Part shown: in pieces, positions 19,782 through 29,456 of the stretch
Position numbering within the stretch: the first letter of the stretch is position 1
Layout: every line of letters begins with the position of its first letter
From: Bacillus sp. OV322
GTDB taxonomy: Bacteria; Bacillota; Bacilli; Bacillales; DSM-1321
Reading direction: 5' to 3'
DNA: 64,000 nucleotides
NCBI RefSeq assembly: GCF_900112495.1
Contig: NZ_FOMA01000001.1
Location: 558,001-622,000 of the forward strand
Program-made: the position numbers and the translations under genes
Notes under the pieces: model-generated
Told to the model about the DNA's origin: nothing
Database searches by the model: none
What the model saw: only the letters and a program-made list of their open reading frames with translations

Positions 19782-20983
19782 AAACATATATACAGCCTGA
19801 CAACAATGGACATTATGGAGCATTTGGGGGACGTTTTGTACCTGAAACATTAATGGCAGCAGTTAAGGAACTAGAAGAGGTTTATGAAGAAGCAAAAAGG
19901 GACGCGGAATTTCAAAGAGAATTGAATTATTATCTAAAGCAATATATCGGCAGGGAAAATCCGCTTTATTTTGCAAAAAACCTGACTGAATTGGCAGGGG
20001 GGGCAAAAATATATCTGAAGCGTGAAGATTTAAATCATACAGGTGCACACAAAATCAATAATACAATCGGACAGGCGCTTCTTGCTCTTAAAATGGGCAA
20101 AAAGAAGATGGTTGCCGAGACTGGAGCCGGGCAGCATGGGGTGGCAACAGCGACTGTTTGTGCCTTGCTTGATCTTGAATGCATCATTTTTATGGGGAGA
20201 GAGGATGTTAAAAGGCAAAAACTGAATGTATTCCGGATGGAGCTCCTTGGAGCAAAAGTAATTCCTGTTGATGGAGGAAGCGCCACGCTGAAAGATGCAG
20301 TCAATGAGGCATTGAGATATTGGGTAGCAAATGTTGAGGACACTCATTACATAATGGGTTCTGTGCTTGGTCCTCATCCTTTCCCAGTTATAGTAAGGGA
20401 TTTTCAGAGTGTAATCGGCAATGAAACTAAGACACAATATCTGAGCCAGGAAGGCAGGCTTCCGGATGCTATTGTCGCCTGCATCGGAGGGGGCAGCAAT
20501 TCAATGGGAATGTTTTACCCTTTTATAGAGGATGCTGATGTGAAGCTGATAGGAGTAGAAGCTGCCGGGAATGGACTGGATACGGGCCTTCATGCAGCAT
20601 CACTGACTAAAGGAACAAAGGGAGTGCTTCATGGTTCATTAATGTATGTTTTGCAAAATGAAGATGGACAAATTCAGGAAGCACACTCCATATCAGCTGG
20701 ATTGGATTATCCGGGTGTAGGTCCAGAACATTGTTATTTAAAAGATATAGATAGAGTTTCATATACATCTGTTACAGACGGGGAAGCACTTGAAGCTTTC
20801 ATGATCCTGTCTAAAAAAGAAGGAATCATTCCAGCACTAGAAAGTGCCCATGCCATCTCTTATGCCCTTCAGCTTGCGTCTTCTATGAAGAAAGAGGAAG
20901 GTATTGTGGTCTGTTTATCAGGAAGAGGAGACAAAGATGTAGAGCAAATCCATGCTGCTATAGGGGGAAAAGAAAATGAATAA
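19778..20983 (+). CDS. trpB: Tryptophan synthase beta chain
   Basis: 401-residue PLP enzyme joining indole and serine to tryptophan. The Schiff-base lysine lies in [21 protein letters not shown] and the [13 protein letters not shown] phosphate loop are present. Canonical TrpB1 length. It overlaps trpF by four bases and trpA by eight, giving the stoichiometric alpha2-beta2 complex by coupled translation. Confidence 0.98.
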   Translation: MKTYIQPDNNGHYGAFGGRFVPETLMAAVKELEEVYEEAKRDAEFQRELNYYLKQYIGRENPLYFAKNLTELAGGAKIYLKREDLNHTGAHKINNTIGQALLALKMGKKKMVAETGAGQHGVATATVCALLDLECIIFMGREDVKRQKLNVFRMELLGAKVIPVDGGSATLKDAVNEALRYWVANVEDTHYIMGSVLGPHPFPVIVRDFQSVIGNETKTQYLSQEGRLPDAIVACIGGGSNSMGMFYPFIEDADVKLIGVEAAGNGLDTGLHAASLTKGTKGVLHGSLMYVLQNEDGQIQEAHSISAGLDYPGVGPEHCYLKDIDRVSYTSVTDGEALEAFMILSKKEGIIPALESAHAISYALQLASSMKKEEGIVVCLSGRGDKDVEQIHAAIGGKENE

Positions 20984-21767
20984 TAATCGTGTTGAGAAAT
21001 CAATGATGGCCGTGCAGCAAAAAGGAGAAAAGGCATTTATCCCTTATATTATGGCAGGGGACGGAGGGCTGGAAAAGCTGAAATCCCATTTGCAGTTTTT
21101 TGAAGCAGAAGGTGCTGACGCAGTCGAATTAGGCATACCTTTTTCAGATCCTGTAGCAGATGGCCCAGTTATCCAGCGGGCTGGTATTCGAGCTTTACAG
21201 GAGGGAACCACATTAAAAAAAATTCTGGACAAATTGAAAGAAATCAAGGGAGAAATCAGAATACCGGTTATTCTGATGGCTTATATGAATTCCATTCTTG
21301 TTTATGGTGCAAAACGTTTTGTAAATGACTGCAAATCAGCTGGAGTGGATGGCTGCATAGTTCCTGATTTGCCGATTGAAGAAGAAGAGATTATATCGGG
21401 CCATTTAAAGGAAGCGGGCATAGTGCTGATTAGACTTGTTACGCTTACGAGCACTGAACAGCGAATTAAGAAAATAGCAGAAAGGGCTGAGGGTTTCCTT
21501 TATGCGGTTACCGTAAAGGGGACAACAGGAGTGCGCAATGATTTCGGTATGGAAGCAGGGCCATATCTCGAAAAAGTAAAAAAAGCAAGCGGGGTGCCTG
21601 TTCTGGCGGGATTTGGCATTTCCAGTGCTGAACAAGTAAAGGAACTGTCAAAATACTGTGATGGTGTAATCGTTGGCAGCAAAATAATTGATTGCCTGGA
21701 GAGGGAGGAATATAAAGAAATCAGCCGTCTCATTTCTGCGGCGAAAATGGCAGGGGCAAGGCAATGA
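20976..21767 (+). CDS. trpA: Tryptophan synthase alpha chain
   Basis: 263-residue TIM barrel cleaving indole-3-glycerol phosphate to indole, which is channelled to TrpB. Catalytic Glu ([12 protein letters not shown]) and Asp ([10 protein letters not shown]) motifs, and the GTTGVRNDF and VGSKIID phosphate-binding segments are visible. Last gene of the operon, followed by a hairpin terminator. Confidence 0.97.
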   Translation: MNNNRVEKSMMAVQQKGEKAFIPYIMAGDGGLEKLKSHLQFFEAEGADAVELGIPFSDPVADGPVIQRAGIRALQEGTTLKKILDKLKEIKGEIRIPVILMAYMNSILVYGAKRFVNDCKSAGVDGCIVPDLPIEEEEIISGHLKEAGIVLIRLVTLTSTEQRIKKIAERAEGFLYAVTVKGTTGVRNDFGMEAGPYLEKVKKASGVPVLAGFGISSAEQVKELSKYCDGVIVGSKIIDCLEREEYKEISRLISAAKMAGARQ

Positions 21768-21778
21768 GCAGCTAATTA

Positions 21779-21806
21779 GGGGGGGGCTTTAAGCTGGCCC
21801 CTTTTT
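21779..21806 (+). terminator. Terminator of the trp operon
   Basis: GGGG...CCCC stem around CTTTAAGCTGG followed by TTTTT, 12 bases after the trpA stop. Confidence 0.75.
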
Positions 21807-21842
21807 AGCTGCTTTAATGTTTATTGGGTATTAGTTTGTTGT

Positions 21843-22463
21843 TTAATATAATTTATATAAGGGTATTAAAACTTCAAATGATTCTTGAATACGTTTAATA
21901 AATGATTCATCTGAAAGTGAAACGGCATCTTCGCGTGAAATTTGGATGCCGCACAGGATTTCAGCCTTCTTAACAGTCTGCAGCCTTTGAAACATGGATG
22001 TCATATCATCAAGGGAAAGGCTGGAATGAGGAATTACATCCGGCTTTGTGTGATCAATGGACCATACAAAGTGTCCGGGGATGGAATCTTTAATCGTTTC
22101 GGCATTATTCTCAAGTGTCAATCCGTATTGTGCTTTATCAGGAGCTTCGTAAATGACGGCAAACCATACAAACATATGGGTTCCCCACAATCCAATCTGA
22201 AAGTGAGGCATCATTTTGTAGCCCCGGCTGTTTCGTGAAATAGCAACCCAGGTGTCGTTTGGAGGATTAATGGTTCTCCTCATATGCTTCGCAACATGGG
22301 GAAACATTTCATCTCCTGTCAGTTCAGTCAGCTCTTTCGAAAAATAGTCGCCCAATTGGCGAAGCTTTGGCTGTATCCGATTCTTTAGTGCTTCCATTCT
22401 TGGATCCAGTCCATCTATTTTAAATACATTATAATCAGCTGCAGTAAATCCAGATATATTCAT
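21843..22463 (-). CDS. yktB: UPF0637 protein YktB
   Basis: 206-residue soluble protein of the UPF0637/DUF1054 family, recognised by the MFPHVAKHMRRTINPP and LWGTHMFVWFAVIYEAP segments. Function unknown. The ATG at 22463 has GGAGG eight bases upstream; the longer frame lacks a ribosome site. In B. subtilis it follows yktA, but here the trp operon separates them and it is oriented against it. Confidence 0.88.
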   Translation of the reverse strand: MNISGFTAADYNVFKIDGLDPRMEALKNRIQPKLRQLGDYFSKELTELTGDEMFPHVAKHMRRTINPPNDTWVAISRNSRGYKMMPHFQIGLWGTHMFVWFAVIYEAPDKAQYGLTLENNAETIKDSIPGHFVWSIDHTKPDVIPHSSLSLDDMTSMFQRLQTVKKAEILCGIQISREDAVSLSDESFIKRIQESFEVLIPLYKLY

Positions 22464-22662
22464 AATGATCCTCCTGCTTATTTCATCTGTTGCATATTGT
22501 AGCATATAGAGGAAGAAAAGAGAAAGCATACAATCCTTTGCGGAACATAATTTCCATGAAGGTAAAGAGCACAATTTTGTTGCGATTCTGCTAAAGAAAT
22601 CATACTATAAAATAAAAATATATCAGAAAATTTAGTCAATTATTGAAGGGAGTACGACAATC

Positions 22663-22860
22663 ATGAAACAAGTAATGAATCAGTCCTTAAAAGCCAAGGA
22701 AGTTGAAAAACATAGAACAGCTGTTTTAAGAATGGAAATGGATTATGAATTAGCCACACTGTTTGAAGCAATTGGCGAAGAAAATGAACAAAAGAAAAGC
22801 CAGTGCAAACAAAAACTTGAAAGAATTCGTCTTGAACTGTTAAGGCTCAAAGCCCTTTAA
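22663..22860 (+). CDS. ykzI: Small helical protein (YkzI-like)
   Basis: 65 residues, rich in Lys, Glu and Leu, probably one or two helices forming a coiled coil (KQKLERIRLELLRLKAL end). GAAGGGAG precedes ATG 22663. B. subtilis has the small ykzI gene in this place between yktB and yktC; assignment is by size and position. Function unknown. Confidence 0.65.
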   Translation: MKQVMNQSLKAKEVEKHRTAVLRMEMDYELATLFEAIGEENEQKKSQCKQKLERIRLELLRLKAL

Positions 22861-23178
22861 CCTAAAACCTCAATGCCCGCCAAAATGAAGGAGAAAATTA
22901 TCCTAAGATGAAAAGATTTATTGATGAAAAATTTCATTAGATGGCGGACACTCTGATTACATTCTGGATGTGTCCGTCTTTTATATTCTTAATTAAGGTG
23001 TTTTTACAAGATGCTGGGAAGAAAAACTTGAAGCCCAATGGCCTTTCCTATAATCTTTAGGTAGCATTTGATGCAGAGGCGCTCAAATAATCCCAGAAAT
23101 AACACGGGATAAAAGCGGAATAATTCTAAAAGATAAACGTATATGGCTTGTTAATCAAATCAGGCGGAGGCTTAAATA
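22861..23178. other. Intergenic region before suhB
   Basis: 318 bp without a gene. It contains the terminator hairpin for the ykzI-like gene (22945-22983). Beyond that I see no convincing promoter or structure up to the suhB ribosome site GCGGAGG. Confidence 0.5.
22945..22983 (+). terminator. Terminator of the ykzI-like gene
   Basis: Stem CGGACAC / GTGTCCG with an 18-base loop followed by TCTTTT. Confidence 0.65.
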
Positions 23179-23973
23179 ATGGCAAACTTAAAAGAAATTG
23201 ATACATATGCAAAAACCTGGATAAAAGAAGCTGGAGAACGTATAAAATCTTCTTTTGAACACAAATTGAATATTTCCACCAAATCGAATCCCAATGACTT
23301 AGTGACAAATATGGATAAAGAAACCGAACAATTTTTTCTGGAAAAAATCACAGAAACTTTTCCCGGCCACCAAATACTCGGTGAAGAGGGAATGTGCAGT
23401 GATGTGAGCGATCTTACAGGTATTGTCTGGGTAATCGATCCGATTGACGGCACAATGAACTTTGTACATCAGCAAAGGAATTTTGCAATTTCTATCGGAA
23501 TCCTTGAAAATGGGATGGGCAAAATAGGGCTTGTATATGATGTTGTCCATGATGAACTTTACCATACTATCAGAGGGGAAGGAGCATTCATGAATGATGT
23601 GAAGCTTCCTCCGCTAAAAGCTGTTCCAGTTAATGAAGCCATTTTGTCTTTAAATGCTACCTGGGTGACTGAAAATAAAAAAATTGATCCATCTATTTTG
23701 GCACCGCTTGTAAGGGATGTCCGGGGGACCCGTTCTTACGGATCAGCCGCACTGGAAATGGCATTTGTAGCTGCCGGGAGGCTTGATGCCTACATGTCGA
23801 TGAGGCTTGCACCCTGGGACTTTGCAGGCGGGGCCATCTTAATAGAAGAAGTTGGCGGAGAAGTAACCACAATGACTGGGGAAAAGCTTGATTACTTAAA
23901 AGGTAACTCGCTTTTTGTTTCGAAACCCGGCCTGCATCAGCTGATAACTGAGAAATATCTTTCAAACCTGTAA
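23179..23973 (+). CDS. suhB: Inositol monophosphatase family protein
   Basis: 264-residue Mg-dependent, lithium-sensitive phosphatase superfamily member (B. subtilis YktC). Metal-site motifs in order: GEEG (Glu), WVIDPIDGTMNFVHQ (DPIDGT) and the C-terminal WDFAGG. It likely hydrolyses myo-inositol-1-phosphate or a related phosphate. ATG 23179 follows GCGGAGG. Confidence 0.93.
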   Translation: MANLKEIDTYAKTWIKEAGERIKSSFEHKLNISTKSNPNDLVTNMDKETEQFFLEKITETFPGHQILGEEGMCSDVSDLTGIVWVIDPIDGTMNFVHQQRNFAISIGILENGMGKIGLVYDVVHDELYHTIRGEGAFMNDVKLPPLKAVPVNEAILSLNATWVTENKKIDPSILAPLVRDVRGTRSYGSAALEMAFVAAGRLDAYMSMRLAPWDFAGGAILIEEVGGEVTTMTGEKLDYLKGNSLFVSKPGLHQLITEKYLSNL

Positions 23974-24000
23974 TACAGAGGACCCATAATAAAACACAGG

Positions 24001-24028
24001 GGCTGCCGGTTATAACGGCAGCCTTTAG
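24001..24028 (+). terminator. Possible terminator of suhB
   Basis: 8-bp perfect stem GGCTGCCG / CGGCAGCC, but only a short T tract (TTT). Confidence 0.5.
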
Positions 24029-24124
24029 CAATGAGGAAGTTAGCGTAATATACCCTGGGAACAAAGCGTTTACATATATTTTTTTAAAAAAACAGTCAAG
24101 TCAATATTGATTGATCGCAGCTCT

Positions 24125-24307
24125 TTATAATTTTTCTTTTTGCCGCATTTTCCTTTTTAATGAAAATCCATAGCCCATTATAATAAACAGGGCCAAAATA
24201 CTGATGATTACCCCGGCAATGCTTTGTTCGGCAATAGAAATGCCTATCCAGCTGATGCTTGCGACAGCCAGAAGAGCTAACAAAAGGAAACTCCATTTTA
24301 TATTCAT
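24125..24307 (-). CDS. ylaF: Small membrane protein YlaF (DUF5325)
   Basis: 60 residues with two membrane helices (about 4-24 and 29-49) and a basic tail (SLKRKMRQKEKL). Size, topology and location next to typA match B. subtilis YlaF/DUF5325. RBS GAGGTGAG before ATG 24307. Divergent from typA. Function unknown. Confidence 0.8.
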   Translation of the reverse strand: MNIKWSFLLLALLAVASISWIGISIAEQSIAGVIISILALFIIMGYGFSLKRKMRQKEKL

Positions 24308-24366
24308 TTTCTCACCTCATTAGTGTAGTAAATCTGATATTAATTACATTGTACAAAATTTCGTGC

Positions 24367-24394
24367 TTGGTTTCTACTATGTTTGTGATATAAT
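24367..24394 (+). promoter_or_regulatory. typA promoter
   Basis: TTGGTT (24367-24372), 16-bp spacer, extended -10 TGATATAAT with TATAAT at 24389-24394. Confidence 0.75.
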
Positions 24395-24452
24395 ATGTAA
24401 GTTAATGGTACGATAATAACATTTAAACTAACCACTATTAGGAGTGAATTTT

Positions 24453-26297
24453 TTGAAATCTCGTAATGATATTCGAAATATAGCAATTATTGCCCACGTT
24501 GACCATGGTAAAACAACTTTGGTTGACGAACTTTTGAAGCAATCAGGTACTTTTCGTGCGAATGAACATGTAGAAGAACGCGCTATGGATTCCAACGATC
24601 TTGAAAGAGAACGGGGAATCACCATTCTTGCGAAAAATACAGCTGTTCAATATAAAGATACAAGAATCAATATCCTGGATACTCCAGGACATGCTGACTT
24701 TGGCGGAGAAGTGGAACGTATCATGAAAATGGTAGACGGCGTTCTTTTAGTTGTTGATGCCTATGAAGGCTGCATGCCTCAGACTCGTTTTGTTCTTAAG
24801 AAAGCTCTTGAACAAAAGCTTACTCCAATTGTTGTAGTAAATAAAATTGATAAAGACTCTGCACGTCCTGAAGAAGTAATTGATGAGGTATTGGATCTTT
24901 TCATTGAATTAGGTGCAGAAGAAGAACAGCTTGAATTCCCGGTTATCTATGCTTCAGCCATCCAAGGTACTGCAAGCCCGGATCCTGATCCATCAAAACA
25001 GGAAGAGGATATGTCTTCATTATTTAAAGCAATTATCGCAAATATTCCTGCTCCAGTAGATAACAGCGATGAGCCGCTTCAATTCCAGGTTGCGCTTCTT
25101 GATTACAATGACTATGTTGGCCGTATCGGTGTTGGCCGTGTTTTCCGCGGAAAAATGCATGTAGGACAGCAGGTTGCTCTTATGAAACTTGATGGCAGCG
25201 TGAAACAATTCCGTGTTACGAAAATTTTTGGTTTCAGCGGTTTGAAAAAGGTTGAGATTGAAGAAGCATTTGCAGGCGACTTAATTGCAGTTTCAGGAAT
25301 GGAAGACATTAATGTCGGTGAAACTGTCACTCCTGTTGAACATCAGGAAGCACTGCCTGTTCTTCGAATCGATGAACCAACCCTTCAAATGACTTTCCTT
25401 GTTAACAATAGCCCATTTGCAGGACGTGAAGGTAAATTTGTAACGGCCCGCAAAATCGAGGAAAGATTAAAGGTTCAATTACAGACAGATGTAAGCTTGC
25501 GTGTTGAAAATACAGATTCACCTGATGTATGGATTGTTTCTGGACGCGGAGAGCTTCACCTTTCCATCCTTATTGAAAACATGAGACGTGAAGGCTACGA
25601 GCTTCAAGTATCTAAACCTGAAGTAATTGTCCGTGTTATTGACGGTGTACGCTGTGAACCGGTTGAACGTGTTCAAATTGACGTTCCTGAAGAGCATACT
25701 GGATCCATCATGGAGTCTATCGGCGCCCGTAAAGGTGAATTGCTTGATATGATCAATAATGGCAGCGGCCAGGTCCGCCTGATCTTTAACGTGCCTGCTC
25801 GCGGACTAATCGGTTACTCAACAGAGTTCCTTACAATCACAAGAGGCTACGGAATCATGAACCATACATTTGATAGCTATCAGCCTATGCAAGCTGGTCA
25901 GGTTGGCGGAAGAAGGCAGGGTGTTCTTGTTTCTATGGAAACAGGAAAAACAACTCAATATGGAACTATGCAGGTTGAGGACCGCGGCGTAATCTTTATA
26001 GAGCCAGGAACAGACATTTATGAAGGAATGATTGTCGGCGAACATAACCGTGAGAGTGATTTGACTGTTAATATCGTAAAGGCAAAACAAATGACTAATA
26101 TGCGTTCTGCCAATAAAGATCAGACAACTTCTATGAAAAAACCTAAAATCATGTCACTGGAAGAATCACTTGAATATCTGAATGACGATGAATATTGCGA
26201 AGTAACGCCAGAATCAATCCGCCTTCGCAAAAAAATCCTTGATAAGAACGAACGCGAAAAGTTTGCCAAAAAGAAAAAAATGGCTGAAGCCAACTAA
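24453..26297 (+). CDS. typA: Translational GTPase TypA/BipA
   Basis: 614-residue ribosome-binding GTPase of the EF-G family, involved in 50S assembly and stress growth. G motifs: [10 protein letters not shown] (G1), RGITI (G2), DTPGHADF (G3), NKID (G4) and the YASA G5 region; then beta-barrel, EF-G III/V-like domains and the TypA C-terminal domain. The TTG at 24453 is chosen for its spacing of six from GGAGTG and the typical [13 protein letters not shown] start; the GTG at 24444 overlaps the ribosome site. Followed by ylaH. Confidence 0.97.
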   Translation: MKSRNDIRNIAIIAHVDHGKTTLVDELLKQSGTFRANEHVEERAMDSNDLERERGITILAKNTAVQYKDTRINILDTPGHADFGGEVERIMKMVDGVLLVVDAYEGCMPQTRFVLKKALEQKLTPIVVVNKIDKDSARPEEVIDEVLDLFIELGAEEEQLEFPVIYASAIQGTASPDPDPSKQEEDMSSLFKAIIANIPAPVDNSDEPLQFQVALLDYNDYVGRIGVGRVFRGKMHVGQQVALMKLDGSVKQFRVTKIFGFSGLKKVEIEEAFAGDLIAVSGMEDINVGETVTPVEHQEALPVLRIDEPTLQMTFLVNNSPFAGREGKFVTARKIEERLKVQLQTDVSLRVENTDSPDVWIVSGRGELHLSILIENMRREGYELQVSKPEVIVRVIDGVRCEPVERVQIDVPEEHTGSIMESIGARKGELLDMINNGSGQVRLIFNVPARGLIGYSTEFLTITRGYGIMNHTFDSYQPMQAGQVGGRRQGVLVSMETGKTTQYGTMQVEDRGVIFIEPGTDIYEGMIVGEHNRESDLTVNIVKAKQMTNMRSANKDQTTSMKKPKIMSLEESLEYLNDDEYCEVTPESIRLRKKILDKNEREKFAKKKKMAEAN

Positions 26298-26322
26298 TAC
26301 GTACGTTTAGGGAGGAAGAAGC

Positions 26323-26631
26323 ATGGGTGTCCATGAGCATTTATCGTTTTTTGCTGCATTATACAGAGTTGACGAATTTCCTGAAACAGGAATGTGGTTT
26401 TTGTATCTGACGATTTTAGCCCTTTGTATAATCGTATATCAGCTGGGTTTTGCAAAAAAGCTGCCGCTGTTAAAAAATATTGTCATTTATGCGGTAATGG
26501 CTCTTGGATGTACACTTCTATCCTTCTTGGGCGTTTTTCTGCCAATGGGTGAGGGCCTTGTAATAGCGGCCCTTGTTCTAGGCATATACAGGTTCCGGCT
26601 TCGTAATCATAATAAGCGAGAGCAGGCTTAA
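26323..26631 (+). CDS. ylaH: YlaH-like membrane protein
   Basis: 102 residues with an amphipathic N-terminus and three hydrophobic helices (about 24-44, 52-70, 75-90), then a basic end. Same size and place as B. subtilis YlaH, directly after typA. RBS GGGAGGAAG before ATG 26323. The next gene starts two bases after its stop. Function unknown. Confidence 0.85.
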   Translation: MGVHEHLSFFAALYRVDEFPETGMWFLYLTILALCIIVYQLGFAKKLPLLKNIVIYAVMALGCTLLSFLGVFLPMGEGLVIAALVLGIYRFRLRNHNKREQA

Positions 26632-26633
26632 TC

Positions 26634-26924
26634 ATGCAGTCCCTGCAGGATGCTCTTTATAATTGGCTGACCATTAAAGTGGTGTGCGACGCCAGACTGG
26701 ATGACATGGCTGCTCAAGAAACAAAGGCATTTTTTGAAGCCAGGCTGAAGGAAGATTACGATGCATCAGTTAGTAATCTGGAGAAAAACGGACCATTTTA
26801 TTTTGTCGATGTGTTAGCAGGCGGTGAAAAAAAACGGCACCGGTTTCCTGTTGAATTAATTGAGGCATTGCTTGAACAAATTGTGGCAGAGCCTGACAAA
26901 TACAAAAATTATAATGAAGAATAA
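26634..26924 (+). CDS. Conserved hypothetical, third gene of the typA unit
   Basis: 96-residue soluble, acidic protein with no family I recognise. Begins MQSLQDALYNWLTIKVVCDA and ends in a helix (EALLEQIVAEPDKYKNYNEE). It starts two bases after ylaH, with only a weak ribosome site, so it is probably translated by coupling. It ends at a strong bidirectional terminator. I know of no counterpart at this place in B. subtilis. Confidence 0.75.
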   Translation: MQSLQDALYNWLTIKVVCDARLDDMAAQETKAFFEARLKEDYDASVSNLEKNGPFYFVDVLAGGEKKRHRFPVELIEALLEQIVAEPDKYKNYNEE

Positions 26925-26964
26925 CTAAAAACCCGTACAGGTTCTTCTGTATGGGTTTTTAGTT
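26923..26964. terminator. Bidirectional terminator
   Basis: Long stem AACTAAAAACCC-TACAG / CTGTA-GGGTTTTTAGTT between converging genes; it overlaps both stop codons. Confidence 0.9.
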
Positions 26965-27402
26965 ATTCTGTTTAAAAGAAGCCAGCATAGGCAATAAGCA
27001 TGCATATAAAAGGTGGGAGATTGCCCATAAACCGAATGCTGTCATATTATTAGTCTGAGGTTTAGGAAGGGAAGAAAGCGATGATAAAGGGAAATATGCA
27101 AAAATTAAAGGAATGATTATAAGAAGAGAGGTTACATACTTTCCATGTAATGAGCAGATTTTCCATTGATATAATATAAAAAAATAAAGAATGCCAAGTA
27201 CGGCAGACAGCAGGAGATGGAATAGGAATTGGGTCATTTCCCTCCACGGGATTTTTCCGATTACAGGAATGAACTTCGTATCGAGAAGAAGCCTATAGAT
27301 ATTTTCATTGGTGACATTTTCGATTGCTTTCATTAAAAATCCAAGAAAAAAGCCGGAAACAAGGCCGGCCATAATGCCATACTGCACAACTTTACCATTC
27401 AT
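26959..27402 (-). CDS. Four-helix membrane protein
   Basis: 147 residues with about four membrane helices (residues 8-25, 58-78, 86-104, 118-138) and short polar loops. The GFFLGFLMKAI start and the amphipathic loop with PVIGKIPW are slightly like the YqhR family, but I do not assign it. The ATG at 27402 lies inside the end of ylaI (11-base overlap), so the two form one unit by coupled translation. The longer frame would need a start inside ylaI. Confidence 0.7.
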   Translation of the reverse strand: MNGKVVQYGIMAGLVSGFFLGFLMKAIENVTNENIYRLLLDTKFIPVIGKIPWREMTQFLFHLLLSAVLGILYFFILYQWKICSLHGKYVTSLLIIIPLIFAYFPLSSLSSLPKPQTNNMTAFGLWAISHLLYACLLPMLASFKQNN

Positions 27403-27592
27403 CTTCGGGAGTAACAGAGCGGTACAGCCGGAAGTTCCCAGTCTCAATGCGCTTCTGTGTTCTTTCTTCTATTCGTGAATGGCATTCTTCACACATATAA
27501 GTATGTATAGGGCGGTTCCGTAATTTCTTTGCTTCTGGAGAGTAATCAGGTATTGATTCAATTTTGTCGCAGATTACACATTGTACTTTCAT
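27392..27592 (-). CDS. ylaI: YlaI, DUF2197 zinc-ribbon-like protein
   Basis: 66 residues with two CxxC pairs (CVIC at 5-8, CEEC at 34-37), as in a small zinc ribbon. Matches B. subtilis YlaI/DUF2197 in length and place. RBS GAGGAAT upstream of ATG 27592. Overlaps the following membrane protein gene. Function unknown. Confidence 0.88.
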   Translation of the reverse strand: MKVQCVICDKIESIPDYSPEAKKLRNRPIHTYMCEECHSRIEERTQKRIETGNFRLYRSVTPEDEW

Positions 27593-27994
27593 ATATTATT
27601 CCTCTTTCCCCGGCAGTAATTGCGCTGATTTGCTAGGCTTTTTTTATTAAAAATCAGTGATGAATATACATGGACATCCACCTTTAGTATAACATGTTTA
27701 TCAGCAGATGAATATTTGGATATCCCAAGAGCCTCCACTGCCCGGAATGCGCGGCTGAAGTTAATTGAAGCCCATTTTCTGCTGCTTTTCATGCAGTCCT
27801 GCACCTTTTTGCTGCAGCCAGCATTTTGAATGGAGACTTGGCAAAAATAGTCCTGTTTCCATATACCATACAATTCTTCTTCTATCTTGCCCGGAACCGA
27901 CATATATTTTATCAATAGTCTCGTCCTTTGTATACACCTGTGAACAGGATGAAAAATGAGACATCTGAAATCGATTAGGCGGGAGGCTTCATTA
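27593..27994. other. Gene-free stretch at the ylaJ position
   Basis: About 400 bp between ylaI and phoH. B. subtilis carries the lipoprotein gene ylaJ here. On the minus strand two overlapping frames are open but neither has a signal peptide, a convincing ribosome site or a recognisable domain. It is either a decayed gene or simple spacer. It should hold the phoH and ylaI promoters. Confidence 0.45.
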
Positions 27995-29323
27995 TTGGAC
28001 AAAATATATGTTTTAGATACCAATGTCTTGCTGCAGGATCCTTATTCCATTTTTTTATTTGAAGATAACGAGGTAGTCATCCCGGCAGTTGTTCTTGAAG
28101 AATTGGATTCGAAAAAAAGATATATGGATGAAATAGGAAGAAATGCGCGGCAGGTATCAAAATTAATTGATGGCTTCCGCGAAAAAGGAAAACTTCATAA
28201 AAGTGTGCCCCTGCACAATGGGGGTACTATCAGAATTGAATTAAACCACCGTTCTTTTCATGAACTTCAGGAAATTTTCATAGAAAAAACAAATGACAAC
28301 AGAATTCTGGCAGTTGCCAAAAATTTATCGCTTGAAGAGGAAAGCAAGGAAAACGGAAAAATTGTCATATTAGTCAGCAAAGATACACTGGTACGGGTAA
28401 AAGCAGATGCTATTGGGCTGCATGCCCAGGATTTTTTAAACGACCGTGTTGTGGAGATGGACCATATTTACAGCGGGTTTCAGGAGTTATTTCTTTCACT
28501 TGAAGCATTGAATGCATTCTATGTCCAGGGTAACCTGGAAATCGCTAAATACTCAAACCAAACCTTCTATCCCAACCAATTTATATTGCTGAAGGACGAA
28601 CTCGGAGGATCATCTTCCGCAGTGGGCATTATGGACTGGACGGCAAAAAAAGTGAAAAAGCTGATCTTTGACAGCGAGCATGTGTGGGGAATAAAACCAA
28701 GGAATGTACAGCAAATAATGGCTATGGAGGTCTTGCTGAGGTCTGACTTGCCTTTGGTGACGTTGATTGGAAAAGCAGGAACTGGCAAGACACTCATGGC
28801 ACTTGCAGCCGGTCTTATGCAAACGGAAGATCTGGGGCACTATAAAAAGCTTCTTGTTGCCCGTCCGATAGTGCCTGTAGGAAAGGATATCGGTTACCTG
28901 CCTGGTGAAAAAGAAGAAAAGCTGAGACCCTGGATGCAGCCGATTTTTGATAATCTGGAGTATTTGTTCAACACTAAAAAGCCTGGGGAATTGGACGCAA
29001 TCCTTGCGGGGATGAGTTCAATAGAGGTCGAGGCGCTGACATATATCAGGGGGCGAAGCATTCCGGACCAATTCATTATTATTGATGAAGCCCAGAATTT
29101 AACCAAGCATGAAGTGAAAACAATCCTTACCAGGGTCGGGGACCGCAGTAAAATTGTATTGATGGGAGACCCCGAGCAGATTGATCATCCATATCTGGAT
29201 GAATATAATAATGGGCTTGCATATGTGGTTGAGAAATTTAAAGATCAAAAAATATCGGGGCATGTGAAATTGATTAAAGGAGAGCGGTCAGGACTTGCCC
29301 AATTGGCTGCGACACTGCTTTAG
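27995..29323 (+). CDS. ylaK: PhoH family PIN-ATPase (YlaK)
   Basis: 442 residues. The N-terminal PIN-like RNase domain opens KIYVLDTNVLLQDP (first acidic residue) and continues to about residue 150. The C-terminal PhoH ATPase has Walker A IGKAGTGKT (about residues 258-266) and Walker B FIIIDEAQN (about 360-368). PIN-PhoH proteins act as RNA-unwinding nucleases. The TTG at 27995 is chosen: GGGAGG eight bases upstream and the expected DKIYVLD N-terminus; length equals B. subtilis YlaK. Confidence 0.95.
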   Translation: MDKIYVLDTNVLLQDPYSIFLFEDNEVVIPAVVLEELDSKKRYMDEIGRNARQVSKLIDGFREKGKLHKSVPLHNGGTIRIELNHRSFHELQEIFIEKTNDNRILAVAKNLSLEEESKENGKIVILVSKDTLVRVKADAIGLHAQDFLNDRVVEMDHIYSGFQELFLSLEALNAFYVQGNLEIAKYSNQTFYPNQFILLKDELGGSSSAVGIMDWTAKKVKKLIFDSEHVWGIKPRNVQQIMAMEVLLRSDLPLVTLIGKAGTGKTLMALAAGLMQTEDLGHYKKLLVARPIVPVGKDIGYLPGEKEEKLRPWMQPIFDNLEYLFNTKKPGELDAILAGMSSIEVEALTYIRGRSIPDQFIIIDEAQNLTKHEVKTILTRVGDRSKIVLMGDPEQIDHPYLDEYNNGLAYVVEKFKDQKISGHVKLIKGERSGLAQLAATLL

Positions 29324-29364
29324 CTGTATTTTTATTAAAACATTTAATGCTGTTCTCCATGCAA

Positions 29365-29390
29365 GCGGCAAAGAAAGGTTTCTTTGCCGC
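29365..29390. terminator. Perfect 12-bp hairpin after phoH
   Basis: GCGGCAAAGAAA / TTTCTTTGCCGC with a two-base loop, but no T tract after it on the plus strand. Possibly a weak terminator or an mRNA 3' end stabiliser. Confidence 0.4.
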
Positions 29391-29456
29391 CGTCTAAAAG
29401 TTATATCCTGCATGGATTGCGGTGATAGAGCTGTTAAGAGTGTAAAAAAATTAAGT

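Noticed and set aside
27589-28023. A 144-residue minus-strand frame upstream of ylaI
   Set aside because: It overlaps the phoH start, has no signal, no family features and no good ribosome site; kept only as possible gene remains.
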